Origin: Candidatus Aminicenantota bacterium
GTDB taxonomy: Bacteria > Acidobacteriota > Aminicenantia > Aminicenantales > Aminicenantaceae
Reading direction: 5' to 3'
DNA length: 56,426 bases
NCBI GenBank assembly: GCA_011772475.1
Contig: WVZK01000185.1
Span: 1 to 56,426 of the forward strand
Shown here: in pieces, positions 52,852 through 56,426 of the stretch
Position numbering within the stretch: position 1 is the stretch's first letter
Layout of the letters: every line of letters begins with the position of its first letter
Made by a program: the position numbers and the translations under genes
Notes under the pieces: model-generated
What the model saw: the letters and a program-made list of their open reading frames with translations, nothing else
What the model was told of the DNA's origin: nothing
Databases searched by the model: none

Positions 52852-54474
52852 TTACTCTACAAAAGTAACTTTGTTTAGCTCTTTAAGGCTTGTTACTCCT
52901 TTCAAGACTTTCTCTTCCATTCCCACTTCTCTTAGAAAGATCATACCTTCGCTCTTGGCTCTCTTTTTTACTTCAGAAAGAGGTTTTTTCTCCAAGATCA
53001 TCTCTCGAATTTCGTCAGAAAGTTCGAGTAACTCGGCTATAGCTGTTCTTCCCATGTAGCCGGTGTGATAACATGCTTCACAGCCAGGGGACTCATAAAA
53101 TAGTCGATCCTTGTATTTTTGAGGACTGAGCCCGGATTCAAGCAATTGTTTGCGAGTGTATTTAAGAGGAGTCTTGCATACAGGGCAGAGGACTCTAACC
53201 AGCCTCTGGGCCAGGATACAATTCAGGGCTGAAATAAAACTGTAAGGATCAACCTGCATATGAAGAAAGCGCCCTATAACATCGAAAACATTGTTAGCAT
53301 GAACTGTTGTGAAAACCAGATGTCCGGTCAGGGCAGACTGAATGGCAATCTGAGCGGTTTCAGGATCTCTTATCTCTCCAACCATTATCTTATCCGGATC
53401 ATGCCGTAGGATAGACCTTAACCCCCGAGCAAAGGTAAGCCCTTTTTTTTCGTTAACAGGTATCTGGGTGATCCCGTCTATTTGGTATTCTACAGGGTCT
53501 TCGATGGTAACGATTTTGTCCTCCGGAGCCTTAATCTCTGTTAAAGCTGCATATAGAGTGGTTGTTTTTCCGCTTCCTGTCGGACCGGTCACAAGAACCA
53601 TCCCATAAGGCTGGGTGATATACTTCCGGAAATTATTCAGGACATTATCTGAAAAACCGAGCAAATCCATCCTTAATTCGGATATTGCGGCGGTGATCAT
53701 CTCCTTATCGAGAATCCTGATGACGGCATCTTCACCGTAGATGCTGGGCATGATGGAGATACGAAAATCAATGGTTTTGTCCTTGATTCTCAGTCTGAAC
53801 CTCCCATCTTGCGGAACCCTTCGTTCGGCAATGTCAAGGTCAGACATAACTTTGATTCTGGAGATGATGGAAGATTGAAACTTTTTGTTAATCGGCTCCA
53901 TGGCTTCACTCAGAACTCCGTCGATGCGGTACTTGACGATAATGCCTTCTTCTTTTGATTCGACATGGACATCGCTTGCTCTTTTTTGAACAGCTGTGAA
54001 GATTATGGAGTTAACAAGCTTTATGATCGAGCCATCTTGTTCGGTTAGCGACTCTACAGATATAACTTCTTCCTCTTCTCCTCCCTCTTTCTCCACTACC
54101 TTCATGACAAATCCTTCAGTCGCATCTCTGAGGACCTGGAGCGCAGTTTCAGTTTTCCGCAGAGCTTCGTTGATAGCTGTCTTGGAAGCTGCATAAACCT
54201 CTACTTTTCTCCCCAAGTAAGATTCGATAGCATCTATGGTTGCGATATCAGAAGGGTCGGCTATAGCAACTTTCACAATATTGTTCTTCTCTTCAAAAGG
54301 TATAAAAGTCGATCGATGAAGAAAGTCAACTGGAAAAGACTGAACAAGCTCGCGGCTCAAGTTGCTTGATGAAAGATCAATATAAGGAACATTGTATCTC
54401 TCAGCTAACTTTTTAGTTTTCTCTTCTTCAGAGAGAAACTCCTGGTCTGATTCTTTTTTATCAATCTTAGCCAT
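52852..54474 (-). CDS. pilB: Type IV pilus assembly / type II secretion ATPase
   Basis: A 540-residue hexameric ATPase driving pilin polymerisation. An N-terminal MshEN-type domain comes first, then Walker A GPTGSGKT (297-304), an Asp box IEDPVEYQIDG (about 324-334), Walker B DKIMVGEIRD (361-370) and a His box TTVHANN (389-395). Zinc-binding cysteines are at 430, 433, 465 and 468. The stop is 4 bases from pilM and the start abuts pilC. PilB and GspE cannot be fully told apart; the neighbours favour the pilus type. Confidence 0.95.
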   Translation of the reverse strand: MAKIDKKESDQEFLSEEEKTKKLAERYNVPYIDLSSSNLSRELVQSFPVDFLHRSTFIPFEEKNNIVKVAIADPSDIATIDAIESYLGRKVEVYAASKTAINEALRKTETALQVLRDATEGFVMKVVEKEGGEEEEVISVESLTEQDGSIIKLVNSIIFTAVQKRASDVHVESKEEGIIVKYRIDGVLSEAMEPINKKFQSSIISRIKVMSDLDIAERRVPQDGRFRLRIKDKTIDFRISIMPSIYGEDAVIRILDKEMITAAISELRMDLLGFSDNVLNNFRKYITQPYGMVLVTGPTGSGKTTTLYAALTEIKAPEDKIVTIEDPVEYQIDGITQIPVNEKKGLTFARGLRSILRHDPDKIMVGEIRDPETAQIAIQSALTGHLVFTTVHANNVFDVIGRFLHMQVDPYSFISALNCILAQRLVRVLCPVCKTPLKYTRKQLLESGLSPQKYKDRLFYESPGCEACYHTGYMGRTAIAELLELSDEIREMILEKKPLSEVKKRAKSEGMIFLREVGMEEKVLKGVTSLKELNKVTFVE

Positions 54475-55682
54475 TATCTTGTCACTCTTATTATATTAAA
54501 AATTGGTAAATAAACCGAGAGAAGCATCGCTGCCACAATCAAGCCCATAAAAATGATTACTATCGGCTCAATCAGGGATACAAAAGTATCAATTCTTGCT
54601 TGTATTCTCTCATCATAGTAATCAGATACATCGTTCAACATGCCTTCCAGATTTGCTGATGTCTCCCCTATCCGAATCATATCAAGAGAAAGGGGCGGGA
54701 AAAAGTCTATACTGGAAAGGGATTCAGATAAGCTTTTCCCATCTTTTATAAGCTCGGGCAATTGCTTGCTCTTCCTGAGAACGAAATGATTGGGAACAGC
54801 ATGATTGGCGAGGCCTACGGCTGAGACAAGCGAAATCCCTGCTTCAAGGAGAAGACCCAGTGTCCTAGAAAAAAGCGAGACTCCCGACTCTTGCAGGATT
54901 GAGCCTCCGTAAGGAATTTTTAGCTTAAGCCTATCGCGAATAACCAGTGTTTTTTCATTCTTCTTAAGTAAGGAGTAGACCAAATACAGCACGATTATAA
55001 GGCCAATCAAAAAAGGAAAATTTGCTCTCAAGGACTGCGAAAAAGATAAGAGTCCACGAGTTATGGTTGGGAGCTCGGTTTCAAAATCAGCATAAAAAGT
55101 TGTGAAACGAGGCAGAATAAAATTGATCAAGATCATGAGGAGAATGAAAGCAAACACAATAAGAAGAGTCGGATATGTGAGAGCAGACCTTATCTTCGCT
55201 TTAGTCTGGGAAATGACTTTTGCATAATCAATGTAACGGTTGATCGTGCCAGCTAAGTTCCCGCTCCGCTCTCCTGCCATAAGAGAAGCAATATAAACCT
55301 GAGAGAAATTCTTCTCGTAGGGTGCAAAAGCCTCTGAGAGGGACTTTCCTCCTCGGATTTCATTTTCGACTTTCATCAATAATTCTTTAAGATGGATATT
55401 CTTAACTCGCTTCACTATGATCTGGATGCACTTGAGTATTGGATAACCCGCCTTGATAAGAGCCACAAGCTCTTGATTAATCATGATAAAGTCTCTATCT
55501 TTAATCTTCTTCTCAAAGGGCAGAACCGGAATCTTTATCCTTTTCCAATCTCTCTTGACGGATAAGACGCAAAACCCCTCCTCCTCGAAGTGCTTTCGAC
55601 ATTCTTCAAAAGAAGAGGCAAGAAAAGTCTGAGAAACAACGTTTCCCTCTTCAGTGGCCAATCGACAAAGAAAATAAGGCAT
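54474..55682 (-). CDS. pilC: Type IV pilus platform protein (PilC/GspF)
   Basis: 402 residues with two T2SSF domains (about 63-185 and 270-390) and three membrane helices (near 165-188, 215-235 and 370-392). Motifs AELISQELVALIKAGYPI-like in the first (INQELVALIKAGYPIL) and LGLLLEAGISLVSAVGLA in the second are typical. It is the first gene of the pilC-B-M-N-O-P-Q operon. No promoter found in the 628-base upstream gap. Confidence 0.94.
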   Translation of the reverse strand: MPYFLCRLATEEGNVVSQTFLASSFEECRKHFEEEGFCVLSVKRDWKRIKIPVLPFEKKIKDRDFIMINQELVALIKAGYPILKCIQIIVKRVKNIHLKELLMKVENEIRGGKSLSEAFAPYEKNFSQVYIASLMAGERSGNLAGTINRYIDYAKVISQTKAKIRSALTYPTLLIVFAFILLMILINFILPRFTTFYADFETELPTITRGLLSFSQSLRANFPFLIGLIIVLYLVYSLLKKNEKTLVIRDRLKLKIPYGGSILQESGVSLFSRTLGLLLEAGISLVSAVGLANHAVPNHFVLRKSKQLPELIKDGKSLSESLSSIDFFPPLSLDMIRIGETSANLEGMLNDVSDYYDERIQARIDTFVSLIEPIVIIFMGLIVAAMLLSVYLPIFNIIRVTR

Positions 55683-55830
55683 CTCTCTTAAATTTTGTAA
55701 GTTTTTCTTACTGTTTAAATATTAGTAAATATTAATTTTAATATTAAATTATCCTCTGGTTTTTGTCAAATCAATCAAACGGTAAGCACTGGGTACAACA
55801 GGGGAAAAAAAAGGAAAAATGGCAAAAAAA

Positions 55831-55969
55831 GGGGACAGGCTACTTTTTTCAAAAAGATAACTGTCGCTTTTTCCTTTCTGTTTATAGGCAAGATAGAAAA
55901 TCTCCTTATCATGTGTCAAAAAAGCCGCCTGTCCCCATTCTTCATATGCTCCAAAAAAGTAGCCTGTCC
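55831..55969. mobile_element. GGGGACAGGC inverted-repeat element
   Basis: GGGGACAGGCTACTTTTTT (55831-55849) has a perfect 17-base inverted match at 55953-55969 and a second, near-matching arm at 55918-55936 (two mismatches). So three arms lie within 139 bases. It shares the GGGG(A/T)CAG plus T-run design with the elements at 11308 and 39212. Confidence 0.55.
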
Positions 55970-56275
55970 GCTTTAAAAACCTTTTTCGAAATTTGAACCA
56001 TCTGAGCTAGACTCCTGTATCGAGCTAAAATTAATAAAAATTCCCTTTTAAGTAAATAGCCCTTAAAGATGAATCAGATAATGACTTTTCTCCTTTTTTT
56101 CTCACCTGAAAAGATGATTTATTATCACCATCTTATGTAAGCCTGAAAGGATTAGGAAGAAACCATTTAAATGTATATTTACTGCAAAAAAAATGCCAAC
56201 ATATTTATGGTATACATTTGATCATTAAGGCATCAATAAGATAAGGCCTTACCCCGAAAACAGCCAGGGAAAAGG

Positions 56276-56304
56276 TTGACAAAAAGCGAAGAAAGATTTA
56301 TCTT
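56276..56304 (+). promoter_or_regulatory. Promoter of the truncated terminal gene
   Basis: TTGACA (56276-56281), a 17-base spacer, then TATCTT (56299-56304). The predicted start is about 56311, which is the A of the start codon, so the transcript is probably leaderless. Confidence 0.55.
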
Positions 56305-56310
56305 AAAACA

Positions 56311-56426
56311 ATGAAAAAGAAGGTTTTCCCAGGAGTATTTTTCATCCTCCTCATTTCTCTTACTTTCACTTCCCCCAGCGACCTCTCTTCAAAGGGTTTA
56401 TTTCTTGCTAAAAGTGCAGCTGCTAA
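56311..56426 (+). CDS. Start of an exported protein (truncated by window end)
   Basis: 38 codons: MKKKVFPGVFFILLISLTFT, then SPSDLSSKGLFLAKSAAA. The beginning is a signal peptide with a Lys-rich start and hydrophobic core, and the cleavage site may lie near Ser/Pro. Nothing can be said about function. No ribosome binding site precedes it, consistent with the leaderless promoter. Confidence 0.6.
   Translation, partial: MKKKVFPGVFFILLISLTFTSPSDLSSKGLFLAKSAAA

Larger units (their letters stand above)
55683..56310. other. Intergenic region upstream of pilC
   Basis: 628 bases between the divergent pilC operon and a truncated gene. Contents I can support are an inverted-repeat element at 55831-55969 and the promoter at 56276-56304. 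The rest is AT-rich and shows no gene. Confidence 0.6.

Noticed and set aside
55763-55996. 77-residue plus-strand reading frame upstream of pilC
   Set aside because: It overlaps the GGGGACAGGC repeat element and has no ribosome binding site.

Overview
The window looks like a piece of chromosome from an anaerobic (or at least anaerobically living), diderm, peptide- or amino-acid-using bacterium of a poorly cultivated lineage. The diderm call rests on a secretin, a FadL-type barrel, a second outer-membrane barrel, LolCDE/LolA-like proteins and lipobox signals. The anaerobic call rests on a class III ribonucleotide reductase being the only RNR in the window. The mix of secreted peptidases and amidohydrolases, an M64 peptidase, a Myxococcus-like pil gene order and abundant short palindromic intergenic repeats would fit Candidatus Aminicenantes or a relative of Acidobacteriota. 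That placement is inference from gene content and no marker gene here settles it. There is no sign of a phage, plasmid, CRISPR array or intact transposase.

Left part (1-7.3 kb): an exported amidohydrolase, then a + strand cassette of an outer-membrane barrel, a LolD/MacB-type ATPase, two FtsX-type permeases and, after two palindromic repeats, a LolA-like protein of the TP_0789 type. This reads as one envelope export or lipoprotein-sorting system. From 7.3 to 31.4 kb come mostly single genes: DUF429, SppA, OsmC, TrmJ, a DUF4145-like protein, YjbQ, a HAD hydrolase, an MFS permease, two tandemly duplicated membrane-anchored amidases, a lipoprotein, a Spy/CpxP-like protein, FadL, free-methionine-sulfoxide reductase, M20 and M64 peptidases, a ureohydrolase and a metallophosphoesterase. 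Within this stretch the operon nrdD - glutaredoxin-like - nrdG - dut (minus strand) is preceded by two NrdR-box-like palindromes.

Right part (31.5-55.7 kb): after a flavin-reductase-like gene, a type IV pilus/type II secretion-like locus. On the + strand are an ABC ATPase, an ABC permease, a TPR protein and a prepilin peptidase (compare Myxococcus pilH-pilI-pilD). On the minus strand are pilC-pilB-pilM-N-O-P-Q, a tRNA-CAT with tilS, a first minor-pilin set with a large PilY1-like protein, and a second minor-pilin set. No pilT and no obvious major pilin lie in the window. The secretin carries a C-terminal cohesin-like domain and three minor components carry EF-hand or dockerin-like calcium loops, which suggests a calcium-dependent docking possibility.

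Non-coding content: at least nine copies of a palindromic repeat (GGGYTTGAT..ATCAARCCC), three larger inverted-repeat elements built on GGGG(A/T)CAG arms, a free-standing candidate small RNA with a predicted H-type pseudoknot near 25.5 kb, a structured leader candidate before the minor pilin operon, and a truncated gene at the right end that appears to be leaderless.
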